From: Poriferisodalis sp965116245
GTDB taxonomy: Bacteria > Actinomycetota > Acidimicrobiia > Acidimicrobiales > Poriferisodalaceae
Length of the DNA stretch: 64,000 nucleotides
Assembly (NCBI GenBank): GCA_965116245.1
Contig: OZ220497.1
Coordinates: 1,054,001-1,118,000, forward strand
Direction: 5' to 3'
Of the stretch, positions 15,811 to 24,880 are shown in pieces. A program made the translations under genes and the position numbers. The notes beneath the pieces were generated by a model, which did not search any database, was not told the DNA's origin, and worked only from the letters and a program-made list of their open reading frames with translations. Each line of letters begins with the position of its first letter. Within the stretch, counting starts at the first letter, position 1.

Positions 15811-17123
15811 GGGTCGCCTGGCTCGTCGTGGGTAAGTCGGAGCGGGTCAAATAGTTGCATCGAGTCACGATCAGACCAGTCCGCCGGGGTCGTGGTATCG
15901 CTGACGGTACTCGCGAACCTGGCGGAAGCCGTCTCGGTCATGACCGTGTCTCCGATGCTGGGTGCGCCACGCACGATGCTGCCATCGGCTGTTCGTGTAA
16001 TGGAAAAACCGCGTTCCAAAGTTCTCTGAGGCGCCAGTGCAGCCATCACCGCCGTGGCTGACCGTAGTCGCGCAGATGCCGCCGTTATGTGCTGGTCTGT
16101 TCGGTGGGCGAGTCGCAGTCGCGCTTTGCTGAGCTGTTCACGCGGCCCGCGCAAACGACGTTCGGCGAGCAGGCTGAGCCTGCCACTCGCCGAGTCCAGG
16201 CGTGCAGCCGCGGTAGCGGTGCGCGTCCTCGCAGCCCTGTCGATTTCGCGGCCGACCACACTCAACCGCTCATCGAACTCCGCGACGCGGGAGACGAGCA
16301 GAGCGGCGCACGCGGTCGGTGTCTTGGCTGACGTGTGCGCCACCCGGTCGGTAACGGAGAGGTCGGTCTCGTGTCCTATGCCGCAGATCACCGGAACTGG
16401 GCACCGCGCGACAGCCGTGGCCACACTGGCAAGGTCAAACGCCAGCAGATCGGAGCGTTCACCGCCGCCGCGCACGACAGCGATTACGTCAAGCTCGGCA
16501 CGTCCGAGCGTTCGCAGCGCTGCAATCAAGTCGGTTTCGGCGGTAATGCCCTGCACACGGGCGTCGCGCAGCGTTAATTCAAATGCGTAATCGCTGGATT
16601 TGAGTTCGTGTACAAAGTCGGCGTGGGCGGCGCTGCCAGCAGCCGTGACAAGCCCGACGCGCAGCGGCACCGGTGCCAAGCCGATAGATGCGTTGCGACC
16701 CAGCAGCCCTGAGGCGGCCAAATCGGCCAAGGTGCGCTCACGTTCAGCGGCTAGTGCGCCCAGAGTGAAGTGCGGATCGACGCCGCTCATGATGAGCTGA
16801 ACCTGTCCCCTGGCGGCGTAGAACCTCACGCGGGCGCGGATCCGCACCTCAATGCCGTCTTCAAGCTTGAGCCCACCGGCGTCGGCCAGCTCGCGGTTCA
16901 CCTTGCGTCGGTTGGTCTTGAATAGAGCCACGTGCATTCGGGCGCTCTGGCGATCGCTTCGAGTCCCTGGTTCGATGAGGCTGAAGTAGGCGTGGCCGCT
17001 CGCCGCCGCGGAATAGCCGATGATCTCGCCGCGAACCCAGACTTCGCCACCGAACGCCGACTCAATGGTGTCGCTCACAGCGTGCGCGAGTTCGGACACC
17101 GACCAGGTGCCAGCGGCCTGCAT
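15807..17123 (-). CDS. xseA: exodeoxyribonuclease VII large subunit
   Basis: About 438 residues from the ATG at 17123; a GTG at 17141 preceded by GAGGG is a possible alternative. It has an N-terminal OB-fold nucleic-acid-binding domain (WSVSELAHAVSDTIESAFG...VWVRGEI). The catalytic region is marked by GLVTAAGSAAHADFVHELKS, VVRGGGERSDLLAFD and CGIGHETDLSVTDRVAHTSAKTPTACA, all family hallmarks. A coiled-coil arm and a C-terminal LERGFSITR segment follow. The frame stays open upstream into the antisense of the tRNA at 17306, but that stretch is not protein-like. Operon with xseB. Confidence 0.93.
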   Translation of the reverse strand: MQAAGTWSVSELAHAVSDTIESAFGGEVWVRGEIIGYSAAASGHAYFSLIEPGTRSDRQSARMHVALFKTNRRKVNRELADAGGLKLEDGIEVRIRARVRFYAARGQVQLIMSGVDPHFTLGALAAERERTLADLAASGLLGRNASIGLAPVPLRVGLVTAAGSAAHADFVHELKSSDYAFELTLRDARVQGITAETDLIAALRTLGRAELDVIAVVRGGGERSDLLAFDLASVATAVARCPVPVICGIGHETDLSVTDRVAHTSAKTPTACAALLVSRVAEFDERLSVVGREIDRAARTRTATAAARLDSASGRLSLLAERRLRGPREQLSKARLRLAHRTDQHITAASARLRSATAVMAALAPQRTLERGFSITRTADGSIVRGAPSIGDTVMTETASARFASTVSDTTTPADWSDRDSMQLFDPLRLTHDEPGDP

Positions 17124-17305
17124 CGAGTCGGTGTCGGTCACGTCGCCGAAACCCTCAACAACGTTGTTCACGTTTGTGAGGCTGCCACGAACGAGGGCCT
17201 GACGCTGCCGATTTGTTGCGACCTCACAGGTGCGATCCGCCGCGTTGGTCGACCGCGGGCCCGTTGAGACTGGCCTGCTGAGAAGGCGTCGATAGGGTTC
17301 GCTGT

Positions 17306-17395
17306 GGAAGGTTGCCAGAGCGGACGAATGGGGCGGTCTCGAAAACCGTTGTGGCCTTCGGGTCACCGTGGGTTCGAATCCCACACCTTCCGCCA
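17306..17395 (+). tRNA. tRNA-Ser (anticodon CGA)
   Basis: Acceptor arms GGAAGGT (17306-17312) and ACCTTCC (17385-17391) pair perfectly; discriminator G and an encoded CCA follow (17393-17395). The anticodon loop CTCGAAA is closed by CGGT/ACCG, giving anticodon CGA (reads UCG). The T-loop GGTTCGAATCC is canonical, and a long variable arm, as in class II tRNAs, is present. Confidence 0.93.
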
Positions 17396-17404
17396 GCCTT
17401 CTTC

Positions 17405-17878
17405 TCAGCGAAGGTCTCGAAAGAAGCCACTCAGCAGTTCTCCGCATTCGGCCTCAAGCACTCCGCCGACAACCTCGCAGTTGTGGTTGAGACGTGGATC
17501 GACTAGCGGGTTGTAGAGCGTGCCTGCGGCACCCGCCTTGGGGTCGTACGCCCCAAACACAACGCGGCCTATCCGAGCCGACAGAGCCGCGCCAGCACAC
17601 ATCAGACACGGTTCGAGTGTTACTGCCAGCGTGGCGTTGCTCAGTCGCCAGTCGCCGACTTTCGCTGCTGCGTCCTGCAACGCCAATGTCTCGGCGTGCG
17701 CAGTTGGATCGTTGGTTATCTCGCGTTCGTTGTGGCGGGCGGCCATCACTTCGCCGTTCACAATTACTACGGCACCGATCGGTACCTCGCCGATCCCCGC
17801 AGCTAGCCGGGCTTGGTCCAACGCCGCTTTGATGGCCTGTTCGTCAGTCACAGTGAGAGTGTGGCCCGAATCGCCCAA
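17405..17878 (-). CDS. tadA: tRNA(adenine-34) deaminase
   Basis: 157 residues. TadA converts A34 to inosine in tRNA-Arg(ACG). Zinc ligands and the catalytic glutamate are visible in THAETLAL (His-Ala-Glu) and EPCLMCAGA (PCxxC). The family segment RIGRVVFGAYDPKAGAAGTLYN and the C-terminal ECGELLSGFFRDLR match TadA rather than other cytidine/deoxycytidylate deaminases. It lies between two serine tRNA genes and downstream of ffs on the same strand, a conserved actinobacterial neighbourhood. Confidence 0.93.
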   Translation of the reverse strand: MGDSGHTLTVTDEQAIKAALDQARLAAGIGEVPIGAVVIVNGEVMAARHNEREITNDPTAHAETLALQDAAAKVGDWRLSNATLAVTLEPCLMCAGAALSARIGRVVFGAYDPKAGAAGTLYNPLVDPRLNHNCEVVGGVLEAECGELLSGFFRDLR

Positions 17879-17949
17879 ATTAAGTGCCGGACCATAGGTG
17901 CCGGACCAATGGCGCGGCCAAACTCAAAAGCTCTGCGAGCCAAAAGGCG

Positions 17950-18038
17950 CGGAGAGTGTGGGATTCGAACCCACGGAGGCCGATGAAAGCCTCACACGCT
18001 TTCCAAGCGAGCCCATTCGTCCACTCTGGCAACTCTCC
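17950..18038 (-). tRNA. tRNA-Ser (anticodon GGA)
   Basis: On the minus strand the acceptor arm GGAGAGT pairs with ACTCTCC. The anticodon loop TTGGAAA is closed by CGC/GCG, giving GGA (reads UCC and UCU). Long variable arm and a canonical GGTTCGAATCC T-loop. The D-arm closely resembles that of tRNA-Ser(CGA) at 17306. CCA is not encoded. It directly follows the SRP RNA gene. Confidence 0.92.
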
Positions 18039-18048
18039 GGCACCGTAG

Positions 18049-18184
18049 GTGTCGCCGTCTGGCGAGGCGGCCAGGCGATCTGCGGCACACAACGAGGTCC
18101 GCTGAGAGCTGCTGCCTCCCGGCCCTGACTCGGTTCACGGGTCGTTGTCGCACAGGACCCGGCCGCCACGTCAGACGGCGACAC
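18049..18184 (-). ncRNA. ffs: signal recognition particle RNA (small bacterial type)
   Basis: The minus strand contains the universal SRP domain IV core: GTCAGG, then GCC-GGGA-GGC, then AGCAGC. The hairpin has a GGGA tetraloop, and a G-C pair stands where many bacteria have U-A, a compensated change. Flanking sequences fold back as one rod: ACAACGA with TCGTTGT, GCGGCC with GGCCGC, and a perfect 13-bp terminal helix (GTGTCGCCGTCTG with CAGACGGCGACAC) that sets the boundaries. Position between tRNA-Ser/tadA and divergent dnaX supports the call. Exact ends are approximate. Confidence 0.85.
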
Positions 18185-18286
18185 GTGCTCAACGATACCC
18201 GAGACGCTGAGCCAACTGGAGTCCTGACGGGGAGAACCGGAATCCCGGCGGTGAGTCCGCGCTGCGCCTTTTATGATCGCCAGATA

Positions 18287-20047
18287 ATGGCAATGGCGCA
18301 TCAGTCGCTTTATCGGCGGTTTCGGCCTCAGCGGTTCGGGGAGGTGGTTGGGCAGCCGCACCTTGTGCGCGCTTTGCGTAATGCTGTGCGTTCTGATCGT
18401 GTGGGGCACGCTTACTTGTTGAGCGGTCCGCGGGGTACGGGGAAGACTTCAACTGCCCGCATTTTGGCGAAGGTGCTGAATTGTCCCTTCGCGGCCGATA
18501 ACGATGGTGAGCCGTGCGGTAGCTGCGATAGCTGTGTTGCGTTTTCCGGTGGCACTTCGTTGGATTTAGTTGAGCTTGACGCTGCTTCCAACAATTCTGT
18601 GAGTCATATCCGCGATATGACTGAGAAGGCGGCGTTGGCTAGCGCTGGGCGTCGCAAGGTGTATTTGTTGGATGAGGTTCACATGCTGTCGGCGGCGGCA
18701 TCGAATGCGCTGTTGAAGACCTTGGAGGAGCCACCGCCGCACGTTGTGTTCATTCTTGCGACTACTGATCCGAACAAGGTGCTGCCCACCATTCGCAGTC
18801 GCACGCAGCAGTTCGAGCTCTCGCTGGTAAGTGCCGCCGAGATGGCACCGCATTTGCGGGCTGTGGCCGAGGCGGCCGGAGCTTCGGTTGACGATGCTGT
18901 GATCAACTACGTCACCGAGCGCGGTGGGGGGTCGGTGCGAGATGCGCTATCGGCGCTTGACACGGTGTTGGCGGCTGGGGGCATTCCCGACGATCGGGCT
19001 GATGTGGACGTGCTGGTGCAGGCGCTGGCGAACGCGGACCTGGCCGGGTTGCTGATCGCTGTGTCGCAGGCCACCGCGGCTGGTGTTGACGCTCGTGATC
19101 TCACCGAGCGAGTCGCGCGTCGCTTGCGTGACATGTTCTTGGTGGGTGCAGGCGTTGAGCCCGCTGAGCTGCCGCCAGCCGAGATCAACTCGGCACGTGA
19201 ACTCAGTGAAGTGATGGGCCGACGTGGAAACGTGAGAGCACTTGAGGCCCTGGGCGAAGCGTTGGCGCAGATGCCCCAATCGGCTGATCGTCGTCTGACG
19301 CTGGAGACGGCACTGGTGAGACTGCTCGCCGACGACGTGTTGGGCGAACGAGCAGCCGCGCCAACGCTGCCTGCCCAACCCGCGGCGCTGCGGGAACCAC
19401 CCGCGGCGCTAGCTGGAGCGCAACAGACTGAAGCACAAGGCGAGTCGCTCGATCGGGCCACACAGCGGGCGAGCGAGCGCGATGTCTCGGCCGAGCCCGC
19501 TCCAGCGGCTGGGGCTACTGCGCCATCTCCCGCCTCAACCTCTCTCGCACCGGCCACTGTTTCGACTACCGCAGACTTGCAGCGCGTTTGGGAGACGCAC
19601 GTCGTGAGCCAACTACGCCCAGTAGCGGCTGGCATATTTCGAGACGCAACGGTGCTAACTCACGAGAACAACGTTGTGACCGTCCAGCTAGGTGCTGGCG
19701 CACCAGTAGCGAGAGCGGAGCGCAGACGCAACGAGATCGAAGCAGTCTTGTCAGCGTTGCTTGATCAAACCGTGCGGATCAGCGTGCTCGATTCTTCGAA
19801 CGATCCACAGCCCCCGGCGGCGCCAGTTTCGGCGGCCGAGACCGAGGCCGTATTGCCCTCTAAACCAACGCCACCGGCAGAGTCGGCAGGTTCCCCGCAA
19901 CCATCTGTGTCCCCAACTGTGTCCCCGTCTGTGTCCCCAACGCCACACTCGCAGGTCGAAGAGGCTGCACAAGACGAAAAGGTGCGACTGATTATGGATC
20001 GCTTCCCCGGCTCGGTCCTGGTACACGACGAGCCAGGCGAGAGCTGA
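18287..20047 (+). CDS. dnaX: DNA polymerase III subunit gamma/tau
   Basis: 586 residues; the clamp-loader ATPase of the replicative polymerase. N-terminal AAA+ domain: SLYRRFRPQRFGEVVGQ, Walker A GPRGTGKTSTARILAK, zinc-binding cysteines (CPFAADNDGEPCGSCDSC), Walker B LLDEVHML, sensor ATTDPNKVLPTIRSR. After the clamp-loader domains comes an Ala/Pro/Ser-rich linker with a 4-residue SVSP-type repeat near the C-terminus. I chose ATG 18287 (MAMAHQSLYRRF); the open frame upstream to 18185 overlaps the SRP RNA end. No obvious programmed-frameshift slippery site was identified. Confidence 0.95.
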   Translation: MAMAHQSLYRRFRPQRFGEVVGQPHLVRALRNAVRSDRVGHAYLLSGPRGTGKTSTARILAKVLNCPFAADNDGEPCGSCDSCVAFSGGTSLDLVELDAASNNSVSHIRDMTEKAALASAGRRKVYLLDEVHMLSAAASNALLKTLEEPPPHVVFILATTDPNKVLPTIRSRTQQFELSLVSAAEMAPHLRAVAEAAGASVDDAVINYVTERGGGSVRDALSALDTVLAAGGIPDDRADVDVLVQALANADLAGLLIAVSQATAAGVDARDLTERVARRLRDMFLVGAGVEPAELPPAEINSARELSEVMGRRGNVRALEALGEALAQMPQSADRRLTLETALVRLLADDVLGERAAAPTLPAQPAALREPPAALAGAQQTEAQGESLDRATQRASERDVSAEPAPAAGATAPSPASTSLAPATVSTTADLQRVWETHVVSQLRPVAAGIFRDATVLTHENNVVTVQLGAGAPVARAERRRNEIEAVLSALLDQTVRISVLDSSNDPQPPAAPVSAAETEAVLPSKPTPPAESAGSPQPSVSPTVSPSVSPTPHSQVEEAAQDEKVRLIMDRFPGSVLVHDEPGES

Positions 20048-20081
20048 CAGCCTTGCGTGACCACCACTTGCAGGTACTGAC

Positions 20082-20705
20082 ATGTACGACGACGCTGTCG
20101 AAGAGTTGATTGACGAACTCAGTCGACTACCTGGCATAGGCCCGAAGAGCGCTCAGCGCATTACTTTCTGGTTGCTTAAGAGGCCAGCCGCTGACGCTCA
20201 GCGTCTGGCAGCGGCAATAACCACCGCCAAGAGTCGAGTCGGTTTTTGCAGCCAGTGCTGGAACCTCAGCGAGACCAACCCATGCGCCTACTGCGCCGAT
20301 CCCGCTCGTGGCAACGGACTGATATGCGTGGTGGAAGAACCTCGAGATGTGGTTGCGATGGAAAAAGCAGGCTTTCGGGGCCGCTATCACGTGCTCGGAG
20401 GTGCGCTGAACCCGCTAGAGGGCGTCGGGCCTGAGCAGCTACGCATCCGCGAGTTGCTCGCACGGCTCGACAAGGAATCGGTGGCTGAGTTAATTGTGTG
20501 TACGAACCCGAACATCGAGGGCGACACAACGGCCATGTATCTAGCACGCCAACTTGAGCCGCTAGGTGTGCAGATAACCCGCCTCGCCAGCGGTCTGCCG
20601 GTCGGAGGCGACCTCGAATACGCCGATGAGTTGACTCTCGAACGGGCGCTTCACAACCGACGCGCCCTTGACGCCGCCGAGTCGCGCAGTAACTCCAACC
20701 TCTAG
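20082..20705 (+). CDS. recR: recombination protein RecR
   Basis: 207 residues. RecR works with RecO/RecF in loading RecA at gaps. Helix-hairpin-helix near the N-terminus (LSRLPGIGPKSAQRITFWLL), a four-cysteine zinc finger (CSQCWNL...CAYC), and a Toprim domain with VVEEPRDVVAMEKAG and the C-terminal GLPVGGDLEYADELTLERAL. It follows dnaX by 34 bp without the usual intervening ybaB gene. Confidence 0.96.
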   Translation: MYDDAVEELIDELSRLPGIGPKSAQRITFWLLKRPAADAQRLAAAITTAKSRVGFCSQCWNLSETNPCAYCADPARGNGLICVVEEPRDVVAMEKAGFRGRYHVLGGALNPLEGVGPEQLRIRELLARLDKESVAELIVCTNPNIEGDTTAMYLARQLEPLGVQITRLASGLPVGGDLEYADELTLERALHNRRALDAAESRSNSNL

Positions 20706-20742
20706 CGACCTGCAAAACCGGTGTTTGCGCGGGCGATACCGC

Positions 20743-20772
20743 ACTATAGAAATCAGTACTATAGAAATCAGT
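20743..20772. repeat. 15-bp tandem duplication
   Basis: ACTATAGAAATCAGT occurs twice in immediate succession (20743-20757 and 20758-20772) in the otherwise featureless gap between recR and the next gene. Confidence 0.9.
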
Positions 20773-20932
20773 GTCCACACGGCATCGGTGTTGACTCGCT
20801 CATGTAGAGGCTTGCTGCGGCGCTAGTAGAGGCCGCGCTAGTTGACGCTGCAAAAATCGTTGGACGCTCAAGCGGGAGACGCCTACGGTCCGATCTGCAC
20901 TTCCCAGGCTGCCTGCGCTGTCCAGGAGCGCT

Positions 20933-21421
20933 ATGGCCGCATTTGATCCCAACGAGCGGACGAATGACCGCGAGTTGGAACCTCTACAAACAACAGTTCC
21001 GCAAACCACAGCCCCACAGTTAGGTCGGCCGCTGGCCGATCAGCCTGCTACGGACCAGCCATCTGCTGATCTGCCAGTCTCGGTTTTCCGTCCCGCTCCT
21101 GAGGAACTTGTGATGGTGGCCGGGCGATGCCACGCCCGATCACTATGCCTGAGTGCCGGTGTAGCGCCGCAGGGGGTGGTTGCGGTGTTCGTTGATCCAT
21201 GTGGCGCTCTGCTGGCAATCGCTACGGCGCCTGCGGCTGTTGTCACAGCGATGTTGGTTGACCCGGCCCCGTTCGCCCGACTGGCCGAACAGCTCTCCGC
21301 CAGCCGCATCTACCTGGAAGTGCCCACTGCGCATGCACGAGCGCTTGGCGACGCCTTGGCAGCCGAGCTATGGCCGTTATGTATCGCAACCGTGTTGCTA
21401 GCGCGTCCAGAAACTGCATGA
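20933..21421 (+). CDS. hypothetical protein
   Basis: 162 residues, not recognised. Residues 1-50 are polar, disordered-looking and rich in Thr, Gln, Pro and Asp. The remainder alternates short beta/alpha-like hydrophobic stretches (GVVAVFVDPCGALLAIATAPAAVVTAMLVDP) and looks folded. No catalytic motif, signal peptide or membrane helix is clear. Codon usage resembles that of its neighbours, so it is probably real. Downstream of recR with a 227-bp gap; no functional inference from context. Confidence 0.55.
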   Translation: MAAFDPNERTNDRELEPLQTTVPQTTAPQLGRPLADQPATDQPSADLPVSVFRPAPEELVMVAGRCHARSLCLSAGVAPQGVVAVFVDPCGALLAIATAPAAVVTAMLVDPAPFARLAEQLSASRIYLEVPTAHARALGDALAAELWPLCIATVLLARPETA

Positions 21422-21576
21422 GCAAATGCGTGCCGTGCTGTCGCGCCGCACCGCATGGTGTTGCTGCGTTGCGCCGTGTCGTCGCCGCCGGACGTTAAGG
21501 CACTGGGCTGGTGAAGTCTTGACCTTCTAAGCCACCGCTGCATAGCCACTGCTGGCCGGGCGCCGACCCCCGGCCG

Positions 21577-22758
21577 TCAGGTCACCCGCAAGACGAGCGC
21601 ATCACCTTGTCCGCCGCCGCCACACAGCGCCGCCGCGCCAAGTCCGCCACCGCGATGTCGCAGTTCGGTGGCCAAAGTAAGTGCCAGGCGAGCTCCCGAC
21701 ATGCCGATGGGGTGACCGAGAGCTACCGCGCCACCGTTCGGATTCACGATCTCCGAGGACACACCCAAGTCCTTCGTTGACGCCACAGCCACCGCAGCGA
21801 AGGCCTCATTTATCTCAAACAGCGACAGGTCCGACACGCCCAGCTCTGCGCGCTCAAGCGCACACCCGATGGCGCGCGACGGCTGGTGCAAGAGGCACGT
21901 GTCGGGTCCAGCGACCATCCCATAGGAGACCACTTCGGCCAGCGGTTGCGCGCCGTGCCGTTCGGCGGCTCGCTCCGACATCAGCACTAATGCGCAACCG
22001 CCGTCGGAAATCTGGGAGGCATTGCCTGCGGTGACAGCGCCACCCGACGCGAACGCGGGCCGCAAGCTGGACAACCGCTCCGGCGTGGTGCCGGGTCGGA
22101 TGCCCTCGTCCTCCAGCACCGCGACAGGCTCACCGCGGCGTTGGGGAATGCTGGCGGCCACGATCTCCTCGTCGAAGCGGCCACCCTTGAGCGCGGCTGC
22201 AGCTCGCTCGTGCGATTGTGCGGCGTATTCATCCATTTCGCCGCGCGAAATCCCGGCTTTAGCGGAGTCTCGCTCGGTCCCGTCACCCATGTGACTGTCT
22301 TCGAAGGCGCACCAAAGACCGTCATGGATCATGGCATCCAGCACTGTGCCGGAGCCCATACCCATGCCGTTGCGCCCGTCCGGCAGCAGGTAGGGAGCGT
22401 TGGTCATTGATTCCATGCCGCCCGCTACAACCACTTCGGCGTCGCCCGCAGCGATCATCTGGTCGGCTAGGTAGATGGCGTTGAGGCCCGACAAGCACAC
22501 CTTGTTGACGGTGATGGCTGGCACGTCCATTGAGATACCGGCACCGGTTGCGGCTTGGCGAGCGGTGATCTGGCCCTGACCGGCTTGTAGCACCTGTCCC
22601 ATCACGACGTAGTCGACATCGGCTGGCGCAGTGCCAGCACGCTCCAGAGCACCTCGGATCGCCTCGCTGCCAAGCTGCGCGCCGCTTAAGCCCGACAATG
22701 CACCGTTGAACTTGCCGATCGGCGTGCGCGCACCCCCGACGATTACCGAACCCGACAT
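21577..22758 (-). CDS. acetyl-CoA C-acetyltransferase (thiolase)
   Basis: 393 residues, the usual thiolase length. The acyl-binding cysteine is Cys88 in NKVCLSG. NEAFAAVAV and GHPIGMSGAR supply the catalytic His and oxyanion residues, and CGGGGQGDA holds the second catalytic cysteine. Condenses two acetyl-CoA to acetoacetyl-CoA or runs in reverse. It is divergent from crotonyl-CoA carboxylase/reductase at 22879. That pairing suggests it feeds acetoacetyl-CoA toward crotonyl-CoA in the ethylmalonyl-CoA pathway, though a role in beta-oxidation or polyhydroxybutyrate synthesis is possible. Confidence 0.93.
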   Translation of the reverse strand: MSGSVIVGGARTPIGKFNGALSGLSGAQLGSEAIRGALERAGTAPADVDYVVMGQVLQAGQGQITARQAATGAGISMDVPAITVNKVCLSGLNAIYLADQMIAAGDAEVVVAGGMESMTNAPYLLPDGRNGMGMGSGTVLDAMIHDGLWCAFEDSHMGDGTERDSAKAGISRGEMDEYAAQSHERAAAALKGGRFDEEIVAASIPQRRGEPVAVLEDEGIRPGTTPERLSSLRPAFASGGAVTAGNASQISDGGCALVLMSERAAERHGAQPLAEVVSYGMVAGPDTCLLHQPSRAIGCALERAELGVSDLSLFEINEAFAAVAVASTKDLGVSSEIVNPNGGAVALGHPIGMSGARLALTLATELRHRGGGLGAAALCGGGGQGDALVLRVT

Positions 22759-22770
22759 CGCAACCCCCCT

Positions 22771-22809
22771 GGCACCATTTCACGGCACCACTTCTCGGCA
22801 CCATTTCTC
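22771..22809. repeat. 13-bp tandem repeat, 3 copies, in divergent promoter region
   Basis: Three 13-bp units (GGCACCATTTCAC, GGCACCACTTCTC, GGCACCATTTCTC) lie 12 bp upstream of the thiolase start, within the 120-bp divergent region shared with the crotonyl-CoA carboxylase/reductase gene. Could affect either promoter. Confidence 0.9.
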
Positions 22810-22878
22810 TGGGCAGCCCATTAGCCCCTGGTAGCAAGTGTACGAAGCGGCATGCAGCGCCGTTGAGACTGCGGGCTG

Positions 22879-24333
22879 TTGACGCTAAGGGCCGCTGAGC
22901 CTCGCACCGATGTTGCACCATTAGCTTTCGGGTACGTGAAGCACTTCGCTGATGCCATCGCCGCTGGCGCGACCGGTCCTGAGCTTGAGGCCATGCCGAT
23001 TCCGGAGAGTTTTCGAGCCGCGTATGTACGGCGCGATGAGCAGGCGATGTTCGAAGGCCGGGCCTCAGCCGACAAGGACCCGCGAGAAGCACTGCATATC
23101 GGCGAGGTCGCCACGCCAGAACTCGCACCCGATGAGGTGTATCTGGCGATCATGGCCAGCTCAATCAACTTCAACACGGTCTGGACCTCGATTTTTGAGC
23201 CCCTGCCGACCTTTGGGTTCTTGGACAGGCTCGGTCGAGAAAGCGAGTGGGGAGCGCGTCACGCGCTCGACTATCACGTTTTGGGCTCAGATGCCTCTGG
23301 CGTTGTGCTGCAGTGCGGTTCAGCGGTACGCAACTGGCGTCCCGGAGACCGAGTTGTGGTGCATTGCAACTACGTGGACGATCAAGACCCCGCTGCGCAT
23401 GAGGACTCAATGATGGCGTCCAATCAGCGGATTTGGGGTTTTGAGAGCAACTTCGGTGGCCTCGCTGATCTATCCATCGTGAAGGCCAACCAGCTCATGC
23501 CCAAGCCAGCGCATCTCAGTTGGGAGGAAGCCGCGGTGAACGCCCTGTGCGCTTCCACTTCTTACCGGATGCTGGTTGGGCACAACGCAGCTCGCATGAA
23601 GCAGGGCGACTCTGTGCTGATTTGGGGCGCTTCGGGTGGCCTTGGCGGGTACGCCTGCCAGCTCGTACTCAACGGCGGTGGTGTGCCCGTGGGTGTGGTG
23701 AGTTCGTCAGACAAAGCAGAACTACTGCACGAGCTGGGCGTTGAGCATGTCATTGATCGAAGTGCGGAGAACTACCGGTTCTGGAGCGACCCTCATACTC
23801 AGGACGAGCGGGAGTGGCGCCGATTTGGCAAGGATGTGCGAGGTCTCATAGGTTCCGACCCCGACATCGTGTTTGAGCATCCGGGCCGGTCCACCATGGG
23901 CGCATCGGTGTTTGTGGCCAAGCGCGGCGGAAAGATCGTGACCTGTGCCGCTACCACCGGCTACATGATCGAGTACGACAACAGACATCTGTGGATGCGG
24001 CTCAAGCAGATCGTGTCTAGTCACTTCGCAAACTATGCCGAGGCCTGGGCAATGAACAGTCTCATCGATCAAGGCCGTATTCAGCCGATCCTGTCGAAGA
24101 CGTTCACGTTGGAGGAGACGGGCACCGCTGCGTGGCAGGTACACCGCAACCTTCACGAAGGCAAGCTGGGCGTGTTGTGCTTGGCTGATGGGCCCCAGCA
24201 GGGCATTACCGATCACGAGAAGCGAGAGCGGATCGGTTCAGACCGCATAACGCTGTTCGCACGCCACGCCGCGTCACTCGAAGCTGACACGTCACTCGAA
24301 GGCAACACAGCCGAGGGAGACCAGCCCCGATGA
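22879..24333 (+). CDS. ccr: crotonyl-CoA carboxylase/reductase
   Basis: 484 residues, medium-chain dehydrogenase family. Reductively carboxylates crotonyl-CoA with NADPH to ethylmalonyl-CoA, the key step of the ethylmalonyl-CoA pathway. Family markers are VATPELAPDEVYLAIMASSINFNTVWTS, HVLGSDASGVV, GDRVVVHCN, GFESNFGGLADLSIVKANQL, the NADPH loop WGASGGLGGYACQL and FEHPGRSTMGASVFV. The start is uncertain: TTG at 22879 gives a reasonable N-terminus, with no better start nearby. The stop overlaps the start of the epimerase gene by 4 bases (ATGA), so they form an operon. Confidence 0.93.
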   Translation: MTLRAAEPRTDVAPLAFGYVKHFADAIAAGATGPELEAMPIPESFRAAYVRRDEQAMFEGRASADKDPREALHIGEVATPELAPDEVYLAIMASSINFNTVWTSIFEPLPTFGFLDRLGRESEWGARHALDYHVLGSDASGVVLQCGSAVRNWRPGDRVVVHCNYVDDQDPAAHEDSMMASNQRIWGFESNFGGLADLSIVKANQLMPKPAHLSWEEAAVNALCASTSYRMLVGHNAARMKQGDSVLIWGASGGLGGYACQLVLNGGGVPVGVVSSSDKAELLHELGVEHVIDRSAENYRFWSDPHTQDEREWRRFGKDVRGLIGSDPDIVFEHPGRSTMGASVFVAKRGGKIVTCAATTGYMIEYDNRHLWMRLKQIVSSHFANYAEAWAMNSLIDQGRIQPILSKTFTLEETGTAAWQVHRNLHEGKLGVLCLADGPQQGITDHEKRERIGSDRITLFARHAASLEADTSLEGNTAEGDQPR

Positions 24334-24731
24334 TCTTGACCGAGATTGACCATGTGGCCATTGCAGTGAGAGACCTCGATGCCGCTGTCGCGTACTACAC
24401 AGCAGCGTTCGGTGCCGAGGTTGCCCACCGCGAAACGGTCGACTCTGACGGTGTGGAAGAGGCGCTAATCAAGGTGGCAGACAGCTACATTCAACTTACG
24501 GCTGCCACTCGCCCCGAATCGCCCATTGCGAAGTTCCTGGAGCGTCGCGGCGAGGGGTTGCACCATGTTGGTTACCGGGTCGATGACTGTGCAGCAGCGC
24601 TGCAGGCCATGATCGACGCAGGCGCGGTGCCTATTGATACCGCCCCGCGGCCTGGCTCGCGCGGTACAACGGTGGCGTTCGTTCACCCCAAGGGCAACCT
24701 TGGCACGTTGGTTGAACTCGTTCAGGAGTAG
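24330..24731 (+). CDS. mce: methylmalonyl-CoA/ethylmalonyl-CoA epimerase
   Basis: 133 residues of the vicinal-oxygen-chelate fold. IDHVAIAVRDLDAAVAYY starts the first half; GLHHVGYRVDDCAAALQ and NLGTLVELVQ provide the second metal-binding half, with metal ligands His, Glu and His at the expected positions. Translationally coupled to ccr, so it probably epimerises ethylmalonyl-CoA and methylmalonyl-CoA for mutases such as the one encoded at 58213. Confidence 0.93.
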   Translation: MILTEIDHVAIAVRDLDAAVAYYTAAFGAEVAHRETVDSDGVEEALIKVADSYIQLTAATRPESPIAKFLERRGEGLHHVGYRVDDCAAALQAMIDAGAVPIDTAPRPGSRGTTVAFVHPKGNLGTLVELVQE

Positions 24732-24880
24732 GCCCAGCAACCGACTCAACGCAATAGGCTTAGGCTCTTCAGCACAGGTCGCAGGTTGCCGAGCGAGGTG
24801 CCCAGTGAGCCAGGGTGAGTGAGCCAAATTCAGCGAGGCAGCGTGAGCTTGCGGCCACCTGCGCTAAGGGGAGGGATCAG

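Noticed and set aside
17124..17447. Upstream extension of the xseA frame by about 108 codons
   Set aside because: It includes the antisense of tRNA-Ser(CGA), which gives a familiar spurious peptide, and the conserved XseA N-terminus starts near 17123.
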